DNA of 5,481 nucleotides from Holosporales bacterium (GTDB lineage Bacteria; Pseudomonadota; Alphaproteobacteria; RUG11792). Under the pieces are notes generated by a model that did not search any database, was not told where the DNA came from, and saw only the letters and a program-made list of their open reading frames with translations. This document shows, piece by piece, positions 5,430-5,481 of this stretch (position 1 is the stretch's first letter; the number at the start of each line of letters is the position of its first letter). A program made the position numbers and the translations under genes. The stretch is from the NCBI GenBank assembly GCA_031260085.1, contig JAIRKP010000108.1, positions 1 to 5,481 on the forward strand, in the 5' to 3' direction.

Positions 5430-5481
5430 ATGTTACCATATACAAATATTTTAATAGTACTTTGCGGTATTGTTGCAGTAT
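5430..5481 (+). CDS. N-terminal fragment of a membrane protein (continues past the window)
   Basis: An ATG at 5430, with AGGG four bases upstream, opens a frame that stays open to the window end. The 17 visible residues, MLPYTNILIVLCGIVAV, look like the start of a transmembrane helix or signal anchor. The NILIVLCGIVAV pattern, with the next codon beginning with T, resembles the first helix of alphaproteobacterial membrane-bound proton-pumping pyrophosphatase (HppA, typically ...CGLLAVLYG...). Seventeen residues are too few to assign this, and other membrane proteins fit as well. Confidence 0.5.
   Translation, partial: MLPYTNILIVLCGIVAV

Overview
The window looks like chromosomal DNA of an AT-rich alphaproteobacterium, most likely a Rickettsiales-type or similar host-associated lineage. 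The evidence is an initiation factor IF-2 whose charged N-terminal linker, IF2_N region and GTPase core read like rickettsial IF-2, very AT-rich codon use, a short LptE-like lipoprotein, and intergenic palindromic repeats. The taxonomic call is inference from protein character, not from a search.

Layout. (1) Positions 2-2563 (+) hold infB, cut by the left window edge. The true start lies upstream, because the frame is open to the edge and already encodes a conserved IF-2 N-terminal strand before the first GTG. (2) Positions 2524-3009 (+) hold a GTG-started lipoprotein of LptE type, overlapping the end of infB by 40 bases and so probably co-transcribed and translationally coupled. (3) Positions 3010-3323 are non-coding. 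They contain an 81-bp double-palindrome repeat (3020-3100) and a degenerate parS-like site (3287-3302). (4) Positions 3324-5123 lie on the minus strand and are visibly richer in G+C than infB and lptE. They hold a 467-residue secreted protein of unknown family with a Cys-Cys-Cys-Cys cluster. It ends just after a run of nine C, and one more C would fuse it to a further open stretch (3514-3729). A doubtful small ORF follows. (5) Positions 5124-5429 are intergenic, with a perfect 16-bp parS site (5230-5245), an inverted second copy of the 81-bp repeat (5265-5345) and a candidate promoter. (6) From 5430 (+) the first 17 codons of a membrane protein are visible.

How it fits together. The infB-lptE pair is housekeeping: translation initiation and outer-membrane LPS assembly. 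The stretch 3020-5345 is a discrete unit bounded by near-identical inverted repeats, with a secreted orphan protein as its only substantial cargo, a parS or parS-like site inside each border, and a homopolymer that could switch the protein's C terminus. No transposase, integrase or target-site duplication is visible. I therefore describe it as an inverted-repeat-bounded accessory segment, not as a proven mobile element.
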